In this document: positions 40,797 through 49,436 of the stretch, piece by piece
Layout of the letters: each line of letters starts with the position of its first letter
Position numbering within the stretch: the first letter of the stretch is position 1
Source: a virus
Reading direction: 5' to 3' (one strand)
Virus record (IMG/VR): IMGVR_UViG_3300037606_000123
Coordinates: 59,032 to 123,031 of that record
Length of the DNA: 64,000 bases
The notes under the pieces: model-generated
Databases searched by the model: none
Told to the model about the DNA's origin: nothing
What the model saw: the letters and a program-made list of their open reading frames with translations, nothing else
Made by a program: the position numbers and the translations under genes

Positions 40797-41129
40797 ATGA
40801 GAAAACCCCCAAAAAATGAAGAAGTTAAAGAAATAACAAATATAGAAGAAGTTAAAACTGTTGAAGTTAAAGTTGTTGAAGAAGTTAAAGTTGTTGAAGA
40901 AGTTGAAGAAGTTGAAGAAGTTGAAGAAGTTGAAACAGTTAAAGTTAAACCATTAACACAAAAAGAAATGTTTGATAATGCTATATCTGATTCTGGATTT
41001 TCAATTTATCAAAACGGTGTTTTAATTTGTACAGATAATCCATATTTAGTGATTAAAACAGAAATTAAATATTTTGAAATTTTCGGTGTTAAATATACAT
41101 ATAATGGAATAGAAATTAAATATGCATAA
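40797..41129 (+). CDS. Hypothetical protein with VEE(V) repeats
   Basis: Residues 10-55 are a low-complexity run of V-E-E-V / V-K-V-V-E-E units produced by 9-base tandem repeats (gttgaagaa, about 40867-40935); this segment is acidic and probably disordered or helical. Residues 56-110 look folded (LTQKEMFDNAISDSGFSIYQNGVLICTD, read in parts). No family is recognised. A TATAAATA octamer is at 40776-40783. The gene overlaps the next by 8 bases. Confidence 0.5.
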   Translation: MRKPPKNEEVKEITNIEEVKTVEVKVVEEVKVVEEVEEVEEVEEVETVKVKPLTQKEMFDNAISDSGFSIYQNGVLICTDNPYLVIKTEIKYFEIFGVKYTYNGIEIKYA

Positions 41130-43014
41130 TATTTTATCAAAAAAAAACGTATTAATATTAGAGGCTGCGGTACAGTGGAATAAATCTGCTTTAGGTATTT
41201 TAAGTAATGCTTTGTTTCGACCTATATCATTTTTAACAGGATCAATTAAAAAGGGTTTAAATAAACAACAAATGAATATTCTTGTTAAACAATGGGGATT
41301 AGAATACGTTAATGCTATTAAATTAGCTGATATTGATGATACAGATAGTGTAGATAATTCAGATGATATAGATGATGTTGATAATTCTTCAGGTGATTCC
41401 ATATTAACTGAAGAACAAAAAACAAAAATATTAACAGATATAACTAAATATAATACTAATTTATTAGCATTAAAAAAAATAGTACAACCACTTTTATCAT
41501 GGAGTAATGTTGATACAAAAGAAAAAGAATTTATTAAGTTAAAGTCAAGTATTGTTATTGATATTATTGATCCTAATTATTTAATATTTTTAAAAGATAA
41601 AAAAATTAAAAATACTGATAATTATAAAAAAAATGTTGACATAATAAATTCATTTTTAACAAATATAAAAAAATCACAGAATATTAGTGATTATTTAAAT
41701 ATAGCACAAGATATATCTAAATTTAATTCAACAATAAAATTAACATTAGCTAGTATTGATGATTTATTAGATATTAATGAAATTGTATCTTCTGAATTAA
41801 ATAATGAAGAATTAGGAAATAATACAGCACCAAAAAATAAAAAAGAATACAATACTGGTGATAAAATAAAATATCAAAAAAATACTGGTGATGTAGCGGA
41901 AGCAACTGTTGATGTTCAAAAAGACGTTAATTCTGGATTTATTAAAATTAAAACAAAAAATTCTTCTTTTGTTATAAAATTAGATAAAATTGTAGAATCA
42001 TATAATTATTTTATTAATGAAGCAAGTGAATATAGATTACCTAATAATGTTACTGATTTATTGTCTATAGATGAAATAAATAAATTAAAACAAGACCCAG
42101 ATATAAAAAAAAAAATCACGGATAAATTAAATTTTGAAAGATTAAATACTATCATGTATGAAGCAAATTATTTAATTGAGAAATTAAATGATAAAGATCG
42201 TAAAGATGAGTCTAAAGAATTAAAACGTGTTTGGGATTTAGGCGTACAAAACACAAATGATTATTTTCAAGATTTAGTTGATGTTAATAAAATTAAAAAT
42301 CAAGTAAAAGGTAGTACTGATTCTAATACTAAAAAAATTATAGTTGATGAACAAGAAAAATTAAACACGTTTCAAAAAATTGGTGCAAGTGAAGTTTTTG
42401 CTGTAGGTGATAAATTTGACAATAAAAAATTATATGCTTTTGATATAATGTTAACAGGACAAAACAATAAAATAAAAAAAATAATTTTATTTATGAGCCC
42501 TACTCAAGATTTTGTAGAAGATGTTGCTGGTGAAAAATATTTTTGGTTTAAATTATTTGGTGCATATACATTTGATGAAAAAAATAAAAAAATTATTAGA
42601 ACAAATCCATTTTCAAAATTAACACAAAATTCAGAATTAGTATCTAGTTTAATGACAGAAGGTGATTCCGTTTATATATCAACAAAAATGTTAAGACCAT
42701 CAGCAAGTTCGTCATATGTGTTTATTTATGATAAAAATGGAAAGTTTTTTTATAATACAAAAAAATATAATACTAGTGATGTTGCTACAGAAATAATGAA
42801 ATATAAAAAAGATGATTTAAATAAATCATTAAAAGATATAGCAAATACTGCAAATATAATGAAAATAAAAATTATTCAACGTTTTGTTATTGAAGATTCA
42901 AATATTAGTAGTAATAAATATCCAGGTATATCTTTATCTATATTAAATAATGACAAAGGTATAAATACAGCAAAAACAAATCACGATAAATTATTAAATC
43001 TATTAGGAACATAA
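41122..43014 (+). CDS. Hypothetical, probably virion-associated protein (630 residues)
   Basis: Not recognised. It begins MHNILSKKNVLILE|AAVQ, where LILE|A fits the T4-type protease rule. Around residue 295 the stretch ESYNYFINE|ASEYR closely resembles the T4 leader TYQEFIAE|AS, so maturation cleavage at one or both sites is plausible. An Asp/Ser-rich low-complexity segment lies at 72-92. The remaining regions are helical in the middle and mixed in the last 200 residues. It is followed after 3 bases by a leader-bearing gene and then by the tape-measure-like gene, so a head or tail role is likely. Confidence 0.5.
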   Translation: MHNILSKKNVLILEAAVQWNKSALGILSNALFRPISFLTGSIKKGLNKQQMNILVKQWGLEYVNAIKLADIDDTDSVDNSDDIDDVDNSSGDSILTEEQKTKILTDITKYNTNLLALKKIVQPLLSWSNVDTKEKEFIKLKSSIVIDIIDPNYLIFLKDKKIKNTDNYKKNVDIINSFLTNIKKSQNISDYLNIAQDISKFNSTIKLTLASIDDLLDINEIVSSELNNEELGNNTAPKNKKEYNTGDKIKYQKNTGDVAEATVDVQKDVNSGFIKIKTKNSSFVIKLDKIVESYNYFINEASEYRLPNNVTDLLSIDEINKLKQDPDIKKKITDKLNFERLNTIMYEANYLIEKLNDKDRKDESKELKRVWDLGVQNTNDYFQDLVDVNKIKNQVKGSTDSNTKKIIVDEQEKLNTFQKIGASEVFAVGDKFDNKKLYAFDIMLTGQNNKIKKIILFMSPTQDFVEDVAGEKYFWFKLFGAYTFDEKNKKIIRTNPFSKLTQNSELVSSLMTEGDSVYISTKMLRPSASSSYVFIYDKNGKFFYNTKKYNTSDVATEIMKYKKDDLNKSLKDIANTANIMKIKIIQRFVIEDSNISSNKYPGISLSILNNDKGINTAKTNHDKLLNLLGT

Positions 43015-43017
43015 ATT

Positions 43018-43422
43018 ATGATAACAACTATAAACGATTTTAGAAATAAAATAAATGAAAACATTGAGGAGCTTAATTCTAACAAAGAAGTTAAATTAAA
43101 AGCATATCAAGAAATTATAAAAAATTATAATTCACGTAAAGAAAGTTTAAAAAACATATTCAGTAAATCTCAAGATAAATGGGAAGAAGAAGCTGAAAAA
43201 ATAATAGAGGGAAATGTATATTTAGGTTTATTTTGGAAATTAACTAAATTAACTAAAATTATTAATGATGATGAAGAAAAATTAAAAAATAGTGAATTAA
43301 CAGATATAGAAAAGAAAGAAATTCAAACTAGAATTAATGATAATAAGAAAAAATTATCTGATGATCAGAATGAACTTAATAAACAGATACGTGAAGACCT
43401 ATCTGACATACAAAGATTATAA
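43018..43422 (+). CDS. Coiled-coil protein with candidate capsid-targeting leader
   Basis: It begins MITTINDFRNKINE|N, with the leader and an INE|N cleavage candidate. The remaining 120 residues are almost entirely helical and charged (KKEIQTRINDNKKKLSDDQNELNK), a long coiled coil. By analogy with T4 internal or scaffold-core proteins it may occupy the prohead core. It starts 3 bases after the 630-residue protein and ends in a terminator. Confidence 0.6.
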   Translation: MITTINDFRNKINENIEELNSNKEVKLKAYQEIIKNYNSRKESLKNIFSKSQDKWEEEAEKIIEGNVYLGLFWKLTKLTKIINDDEEKLKNSELTDIEKKEIQTRINDNKKKLSDDQNELNKQIREDLSDIQRL

Positions 43423-43423
43423 A

Positions 43424-43453
43424 AAAAAAACCAGGTAAATCCTGGTTTTTTTA
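43424..43453 (+). terminator. Terminator fused to AT-rich promoter-like block
   Basis: AAAACCAGG / CCTGGTTTT stem with T-run. The run flows into AATATATAG, 10 bases before the next ATG. Confidence 0.8.
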
Positions 43454-43464
43454 ATATATAGTTT

Positions 43465-46197
43465 ATGGCAAATGATCCTAAATTTACAGAAGCAATGCAA
43501 AGTTTTTCAAAATCTATTGAAATCTTTGCACAAGCCATATTAAATCAAGTAAATAAAAAAGAAAAAAAAGATGATGAAAAAATTTCTGCATCTGATTCTA
43601 AAGGACAAACACAAGCTATATATGACATAGCAAAAAACATTGATGTTATTTCTAAACGTGTAGAAAATGCGGATAATAACAGCAAAGAAATTTTAAAATC
43701 AATACAAAAATTAAAAGAAGATAAACAAGATAAAGGTTTATTAGGTCGATTATCTAAATCTAAAGATAAAAATAAATCAATGGCCGAAGGTATTCAAAAC
43801 ATTGGATTAATGGCCGGAGCAATATTAGCAATTGGTACAGCATTTAAAATTGTTGGTGATGTTGATTTTGAATCTGTTTTAGCTTTATCTATTGCATTAC
43901 CTTTAATGGCATTAGCTTTTGATAAAGTTGGAGAAACTGCACGATCACCAAAAGAATCAATGAATGTTGCTATTGGTATGGTATTTATGTCTGCAGGTAT
44001 TGCAGCTAGTGGTTTATTATTATCATATATGCCATCATTAAGTTTAGGACAAATGTTTAGTGCTGTTGTCGTTGCCGCCGCTATTGGTGTTGCAATATAT
44101 GGATTAGCTGTTAGTGCTGATGAAATTGGTGCAAATAAAATAAAAGCATTGTATTCAATTATTCCTGCAATGCCATTTGTAGCTGGTGGTATTTTAGCTT
44201 CTGGTATGATATTACAAAGTATGCCTACATTAGGAATGACACAATTTTTAAGTGCTGTTGGTGTAGGTGTTGCAATGGGTGCAAGTATGGTTCCATTAGC
44301 AATTGCATCAAAAATTATTGGAAAAGATGCAACTAGTTTATTTACTGTAGCATTAGCAATGCCTGTTATAGCTGGTGGTATTTTAGCTTCTGCATATATA
44401 TTACAAGATATTCCTGATGTTGATACAATGGGTATGTTAGAAACAACTACAAGTATTACTGCATCATTATTAATAATGGGCGCTGGTATTTTCCTATTAA
44501 ATAAAATGGGTGTAGATCCTGGTATGGCTGTTAAAGGTGCATTAGTTATGCCTATAGTTTCGGCTGCATTAATGGCATCATCGTGGATTTTAAGTGTTGG
44601 TAATTATAAAGATGGTCCGAGTGTTGAATGGGCTTCTGGTTTTGGTTTATCTATGTTAGCATCTATACCGGCCGTAATTGGTTTTGGTGCTTTAGCTGCA
44701 ACAGGTTTTGGTGCTATTGTTATTGCTGCTGGTATTTTATCAATGTTAGCTGTTGCTGGTGGTATTGCTGCGGCTTCTGAAATTTTAGCTGGTGGTACAT
44801 ATACTGGTGGTCCAAGTGTTGAATGGGCTGGAGGTGTTGGTATGGCTTTAATGTCATTTACTAATGCAATAGATACATTAAAACCAAATATATTTGATAT
44901 GTTATTTAGTAGTGATACGATGGATTCTAAAATTGAATCAATTGTAAAAATTGGTGGGGCACTAAAAGAAGTTGCTAGTGTTATTAAAGGTGGTTCATAT
45001 ACAGGTGGTCCAAGTAAAGAATGGTCGGAAGGTGTTGGTATAGCTTTAATGACTTTTGCTAATGCTTTAAATGCAATTAAACCAAATGTATTCGAAAGAT
45101 TATTAGGTGATAGTATGGATCAAAATATTGCATCTATTATAAAATTAGGATATGCATTACCAGAAATTGGTAAAGCTGTTGGTAAAGACGTTTCTATGTA
45201 TACTGGTGGACCAAAAAAAGAATGGGCTGAGGGTGTTGGTGGTGCTTTATCTGCATTTGCTGGGGCCTTAGAAAAAGTTAAACCTGGATTTTTTGATAGA
45301 TTATTTGGTGATACATTACAAGGACAAATTAATGGTATGATTGAAATTGCAAGAGCATTACCTAAAATTGGTAATGCAATTGGTAAAGATGTTTCTATGT
45401 ATCAAGGTGGACCCGATAAAGATTGGGCACAAGGTACAGGTGATAGTGTAATTGCATTTGCTACTGCAATAGCAACTATGGCTGATGAAATTGATGCAGA
45501 TGAAATTAATGATTGGATTTATCCAATGAAACAAATAGCTGGAGTTATGGCACATTTTGCACAAAAATTAAATGGACAAAAATTTGATAATTATCCATCT
45601 AAAGATTGGTCGAAAGGTATATTAGGATTTATGGAAGGTGTTGCTGAATGGGATGCTGGTTCTGATGTTAAAGGTTCTATAAAAAATATTAATGCTATGT
45701 CTAATGCTAATTTTAAATTAGCAAGATCAATTAGTACTATAGCTTATTCATTAAAAAAAATAAAAAAAATACCAGATTTAACTAATTTATATAGTGGATT
45801 AATCACATTATCTGTAATTGATTCAGAAAATTTAAATGGTGTTTTAGATAAAGTAAGTGAAAAAAAACAAAAATTTAGTGATTTATTAAAAATTGTTAGC
45901 GATAGTACAAATGTAACTCAATCCGGTTCTAAATATAATGCACCAGATAAAAAACCAGTTGGTTCAGGTGGTTCAGGTGGTTCAGGTGGTTCAAGTGGTT
46001 CAGGTGGTTCAGGTGGTTCAGTAACGCCAAAAAATAATACACCGTCTAAACCACAAGAAGTTATTATTAAAGATGATAAAACAGCAATGTTAATGGAAAA
46101 ATTAATTGGTATTCAATCACAAATGAATACAGTATTAAATGAAATTGCAGATAATACATCGAATAAGAATAATACACCAAGTAATATTTCACATTAA
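43465..46197 (+). CDS. Tape-measure-like protein with hydrophobic core and GPSxEW repeats
   Basis: 910 residues. The N-terminal 110 are helical and charged. Residues about 115-440 contain repeated hydrophobic segments (MAGAILAIGTAF, AMPFVAGGILASGMILQSMP), as in tape-measure proteins that cross the host membrane. From about 385 to 720 a unit with core YTGGPSxEWAxGVGxALMxFxNAL and KPNxFxxLxxD recurs five or six times at about 75-80-residue spacing. A Gly-Gly-Ser linker (residues about 832-852) and a helical C-terminus follow. I infer a tail tape measure or a membrane-active injection protein. A terminator and AT-rich promoter block precede it. Confidence 0.55.
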   Translation: MANDPKFTEAMQSFSKSIEIFAQAILNQVNKKEKKDDEKISASDSKGQTQAIYDIAKNIDVISKRVENADNNSKEILKSIQKLKEDKQDKGLLGRLSKSKDKNKSMAEGIQNIGLMAGAILAIGTAFKIVGDVDFESVLALSIALPLMALAFDKVGETARSPKESMNVAIGMVFMSAGIAASGLLLSYMPSLSLGQMFSAVVVAAAIGVAIYGLAVSADEIGANKIKALYSIIPAMPFVAGGILASGMILQSMPTLGMTQFLSAVGVGVAMGASMVPLAIASKIIGKDATSLFTVALAMPVIAGGILASAYILQDIPDVDTMGMLETTTSITASLLIMGAGIFLLNKMGVDPGMAVKGALVMPIVSAALMASSWILSVGNYKDGPSVEWASGFGLSMLASIPAVIGFGALAATGFGAIVIAAGILSMLAVAGGIAAASEILAGGTYTGGPSVEWAGGVGMALMSFTNAIDTLKPNIFDMLFSSDTMDSKIESIVKIGGALKEVASVIKGGSYTGGPSKEWSEGVGIALMTFANALNAIKPNVFERLLGDSMDQNIASIIKLGYALPEIGKAVGKDVSMYTGGPKKEWAEGVGGALSAFAGALEKVKPGFFDRLFGDTLQGQINGMIEIARALPKIGNAIGKDVSMYQGGPDKDWAQGTGDSVIAFATAIATMADEIDADEINDWIYPMKQIAGVMAHFAQKLNGQKFDNYPSKDWSKGILGFMEGVAEWDAGSDVKGSIKNINAMSNANFKLARSISTIAYSLKKIKKIPDLTNLYSGLITLSVIDSENLNGVLDKVSEKKQKFSDLLKIVSDSTNVTQSGSKYNAPDKKPVGSGGSGGSGGSSGSGGSGGSVTPKNNTPSKPQEVIIKDDKTAMLMEKLIGIQSQMNTVLNEIADNTSNKNNTPSNISH
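45961..46020 (+). repeat. Gly-Gly-Ser-coding 9-base repeats
   Basis: Six to seven copies of GGTTCAGGT-type units encode a flexible Gly/Ser linker in the tape-measure-like protein. One unit is altered to TCAAGT. Confidence 0.85.
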
Positions 46198-46227
46198 ACT
46201 TTTTTAATTATTCAACATATACATAAT

Positions 46228-46632
46228 ATGTTTAAATTTTATAAAAAAATCTCTTTATTTTTTGCATATCGTAAAAATATCATATTAAATAAAACATATT
46301 TATTGAATAAATATGGTTTAAAATATAATTTTATTTATGAATTATATACAACTATAGTATTAACCGATGCACCTAGTGAAATGAAACAGCAATATGGTAA
46401 TGCATTAGCATCACATGAAATAAAAAAATATATTAAAAATTTTAATTTTGATTTAGAAAAATTAGAATTACAAGAATTAGTTAATATTTATGAAATTAAA
46501 AAAATTAATGATGATTTATATGGTATAGCATTTGGTTATGCATTAATGAAAAATATTAAAATTTATCTTTACTTATTATTACACATTATAGGTATTGTTG
46601 CACTAGTAGCTTTTTTAATTTTTTTAATATAA
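46228..46632 (+). CDS. Small protein with C-terminal membrane anchor
   Basis: The last 25 residues (IYLYLLLHIIGIVALVAFLIFLI, read in parts) form a single hydrophobic helix at the extreme C-terminus, so this is a tail-anchored membrane protein. The soluble part is about 105 residues, basic at the start and helical. Possible roles are in lysis, superinfection exclusion or holin function, but the topology (one C-terminal span) fits no specific family. A TATAAATA (46628-46635) overlaps its stop codon and could drive the next gene. Confidence 0.55.
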   Translation: MFKFYKKISLFFAYRKNIILNKTYLLNKYGLKYNFIYELYTTIVLTDAPSEMKQQYGNALASHEIKKYIKNFNFDLEKLELQELVNIYEIKKINDDLYGIAFGYALMKNIKIYLYLLLHIIGIVALVAFLIFLI

Positions 46633-46669
46633 ATAAGTAAAATAAACAAAAAACAAAAAACAAATATAT

Positions 46670-47161
46670 ATGAGTACAGAAACAAATAATGACAAGTATT
46701 ATGATTTAGATCAAGATACAATTGATTTAATTAACAAAGTTATGGAAAGCATTACTATGCCTTTTAATATTAAAGTTAAAATGATTGGATCATCAAAAAT
46801 GAAATGTTTAATTAAATTACAAAAAGTTGCAGATGTATTTGCACACATGACTGGGTATGATTTAATTATTTATATTAATGAAGATTATTTAATTAGATTA
46901 GATGATATTAATTCTGAAATTTTAATTTATCAAGACTTAGATAGATTACAATTTGATATTGAAAAAGGCACATTTAAATTAGGTAAATTTCAATTACAAA
47001 CAAATCCAGGAGTTCTTAAGAAATTTGGTATTGATGCTGTTGCAAATGCTAATCAATTAACAGATTTATTAACACAACAAAAAGCAGATAGTGGTGATGA
47101 TCAATTTGATATTAATACATCAGTAAAATCAGTTAAAAAATCAGTTGATTTTTTAAACTAA
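46670..47161 (+). CDS. Hypothetical protein, possibly a degenerate phage metallopeptidase fold
   Basis: The segment GYDLIIYINEDYLIRLDD followed by EILIYQDLDRLQFD (residues 63-103) has the layout of the phage metallopeptidase family (DxIIxIxE...HExxH), but the histidines are replaced (HExxH to YQDLD), so catalysis is unlikely. The following segment (FKLGKFQLQTNPGVLKKFG) and the Asp/Gln-rich tail are common to uncharacterised phage proteins. This is a weak assignment. Confidence 0.4.
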   Translation: MSTETNNDKYYDLDQDTIDLINKVMESITMPFNIKVKMIGSSKMKCLIKLQKVADVFAHMTGYDLIIYINEDYLIRLDDINSEILIYQDLDRLQFDIEKGTFKLGKFQLQTNPGVLKKFGIDAVANANQLTDLLTQQKADSGDDQFDINTSVKSVKKSVDFLN

Positions 47162-47203
47162 TCAATATAAACCAATATAAATAAAAAATATAAATAATAT
47201 AAG

Positions 47204-47917
47204 ATGAGTGAAAAAGAAACAGAAATAAAAAATATAGTACAAATAACATCAGAAGCTGATTTTGTAGATAAATTATCATCAATTAAAAATACTGATAATG
47301 GTGTAAATTTTGATCTTTTATTAGATGATACAAAACAAACAATAGATTCATTAAATACTGAAATAAGTGATTTTTTAAAATCTAATGTTGATTTTAATAA
47401 TTATTCAGTTGAAGAAAAAGATCAAATGTTTAATGATGTAATTAATAAATTTGACAATTTTAAAAATTATATTAAAAACACTAAATGTAATTTTGATTCT
47501 ACTGGTATTGAAATTAAAACAATCGATAAAAGATTACACCAATCTGTAGAATACACAACAGAAACGTTATTTTATGGTTTACACTTAAAGAAAAATTTCT
47601 TAAACGATTTACCTAAAGTTAATAATGATTTTGATACATATAATTTATCAATTACATTCTCTAATGCTATTGCAATGTATCACGTATTATCTACTTTAAC
47701 CGTTAAAGGTTTAAATAAAGAAAGTTACGCTTTAGCTCATGTACTTTATAGTTTAACTGAAATTAGTAAAATTTATCAATATTACGATAATTTAACAGAA
47801 AGAACTAATAAATTAATTATGCAATGGAATTTAGGTCTTACTCAAACAGATGCTAAAAAATTAGAAACTGCTGTAACTGAACAAATGTTATTAGAAGAAA
47901 TTGAAAAAGCTAAATAA
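47204..47917 (+). CDS. Hypothetical helical protein (237 residues)
   Basis: An acidic, mostly helical protein without a recognised domain. Two TATAAATA octamers (47176-47183 and 47189-47196) lie just upstream, suggesting late expression. The gene ends in a terminator. Residues 130-200 (NNDFDTYNLSITFSNAIAMYHVL, read in parts) may form the core. A structural or assembly role is a guess from timing and neighbours only. Confidence 0.5.
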   Translation: MSEKETEIKNIVQITSEADFVDKLSSIKNTDNGVNFDLLLDDTKQTIDSLNTEISDFLKSNVDFNNYSVEEKDQMFNDVINKFDNFKNYIKNTKCNFDSTGIEIKTIDKRLHQSVEYTTETLFYGLHLKKNFLNDLPKVNNDFDTYNLSITFSNAIAMYHVLSTLTVKGLNKESYALAHVLYSLTEISKIYQYYDNLTERTNKLIMQWNLGLTQTDAKKLETAVTEQMLLEEIEKAK

Positions 47918-47938
47918 ACAATTCAAATAAAATATAAT

Positions 47939-47970
47939 AAAAAACCGATAAACTTTTATCGGTTTTTTTT
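47939..47970 (+). terminator. Intrinsic terminator
   Basis: AAAACCGATAAA / TTTATCGGTTTT stem with 8 Ts. Confidence 0.85.
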
Positions 47971-47997
47971 ATATAATAAAAAAAAATAATAAACAAA

Positions 47998-49104
47998 ATG
48001 GATAATAATAATAAAATAATTAAAAAATGGAAACCAATAGTATCTACTATAGTGTTATCAGAAAATGTATCTATTGATAATATCAATGTAGAAAATATAT
48101 GTATTTTAATTGAATCACTAGCTATAAACGCAATTGATAATTCACTTAATGATAATAATTTTTTACCTAATTTATTATTATCTATTATTAGATTATATAA
48201 AACTGATGTTAAATTTACAATTAGTAATACAAATATAACTACACCAGAAACATATACATTAATGTTAATAGATGATATTGTAAAAGGAACATTACAAATA
48301 GATTTAGATTTAGCTTTGACTCAAGTATTTCAACAACATTCATACAATGTTTCTATAAATAATATTACATTTATTAATAATCAAATTATATTAAAATGTA
48401 CACCAAACACAACAAAAAAGAAATTTATTATACCAACAAATACATTATGCCCAATTAAGGCAGAACAAGAAATTGCTATGTTAATTGCAGATTATAAAGA
48501 TAATATAGCATTTGACAATACAACAGGCTTAATATATAATGACGGTTCCAAAGATTTACTACATTCAAATGAATATTGGTTTGCTGATTCTGGTGATAGT
48601 AAAACAATTAATAACGTAACACCGTTACCTAACTTTCAAGAGTGTTCACATTTAGAAATAGAGGATGTTTTTAACACATCTGAGAACACTTTAAAAGATT
48701 TATATAATCTACAGAAGGATATACAAGAAAATGTATATGGTTACGATTTTAATAAATTACAATCTGGTCCATTACCGGAGTTAAGACAATTTTGGGATTG
48801 GAATTATCATGCAATTCAAGACGAATTAAGAGAAGCATTTACAGCATTAGGTGGAATGTCTGATGGTATATCTAATGGTGTTTGGAAACCATGGAAAAAA
48901 TCATATACAGAACAAGCACCAAATATGACATATAATGATATGTCTGAACGTGATAAAAAAGAATTAAAAATGGAATTAATTGATATTCAACATTTTTTAT
49001 TCAATATCATGCTATCAGTCGGAATGACAGAACAAGAATTAATGAATTTTTATTTTGCAAAAAATCAAGAAAACCGCCGAAGAAATGCTAGTGGTACTTA
49101 TTAA
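47998..49104 (+). CDS. Chimeric gene: portal-derived segment plus all-alpha dUTPase/MazG-like domain
   Basis: There are three parts. Residues 1-141: unknown, opening KIIKKWKPIV like the start of the major capsid protein here (AITKWKPIV). Residues 142-200: FIIPTNTLCPIKAEQEIAML... is nearly the same as portal residues 282-340 (46 of 59 identical by hand count, with strong DNA similarity), so a piece of the portal gene was copied into this gene. Residues about 230-368: LYNLQKDIQENVYG, WNYHAIQDELREAFTALGG, WKPWKK and KKELKMELIDIQHFLFNIML form an all-alpha NTP pyrophosphatase (dimeric dUTPase / T4 gp56 dCTPase class) with EExxE/ExxD-type metal motifs. The enzyme part is probably active in dUTP removal; the portal segment is unexplained. 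Confidence 0.8.
   Translation: MDNNNKIIKKWKPIVSTIVLSENVSIDNINVENICILIESLAINAIDNSLNDNNFLPNLLLSIIRLYKTDVKFTISNTNITTPETYTLMLIDDIVKGTLQIDLDLALTQVFQQHSYNVSINNITFINNQIILKCTPNTTKKKFIIPTNTLCPIKAEQEIAMLIADYKDNIAFDNTTGLIYNDGSKDLLHSNEYWFADSGDSKTINNVTPLPNFQECSHLEIEDVFNTSENTLKDLYNLQKDIQENVYGYDFNKLQSGPLPELRQFWDWNYHAIQDELREAFTALGGMSDGISNGVWKPWKKSYTEQAPNMTYNDMSERDKKELKMELIDIQHFLFNIMLSVGMTEQELMNFYFAKNQENRRRNASGTY
48421..48597 (+). repeat. Portal-gene segment copied into the dUTPase gene
   Basis: About 177 bases encoding 59 residues match portal gene positions 56496-56672 on the minus strand. The longest shared coding stretch runs AEQEIAMLIADYKDN. Both DNA and protein agree, so the duplication is fairly recent. 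Confidence 0.85.
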
Positions 49105-49115
49105 TAAATAAATAT

Positions 49116-49427
49116 ATGAATGAATTACAACAAAAAACATTTGATAAAATACTTAATGCGTCTAATTTTATTGAAAAAAATAATAAACAATCAAAAACAT
49201 GTATTGTTAATAGAAAATTATTTAGTATTTTGATGAAAGATGAAAGACTTATATGTAACTCAACAACAGAAATAATATCTAAGGTGTGTTATGGTCAATA
49301 TAAAGATATTACATTTATATGTGATGAATTTATACCTAATGACAATAAATATATTTATGAATTTATAAATAATAAATTAACTAAAATATTATGTATTGAA
49401 GGTTTAGATACATACATACATACATGA
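49116..49427 (+). CDS. Hypothetical protein (103 residues)
   Basis: A small soluble protein with no recognised family; it contains a NGQYKDITFICDEFIP-like strand region (as VCYGQYKDITFICDEF) near residues 60-75. It begins 11 bases after the chimeric dUTPase gene and is probably co-transcribed. A structured-RNA-like region follows it. Confidence 0.5.
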   Translation: MNELQQKTFDKILNASNFIEKNNKQSKTCIVNRKLFSILMKDERLICNSTTEIISKVCYGQYKDITFICDEFIPNDNKYIYEFINNKLTKILCIEGLDTYIHT

Positions 49428-49436
49428 AATTTAATA

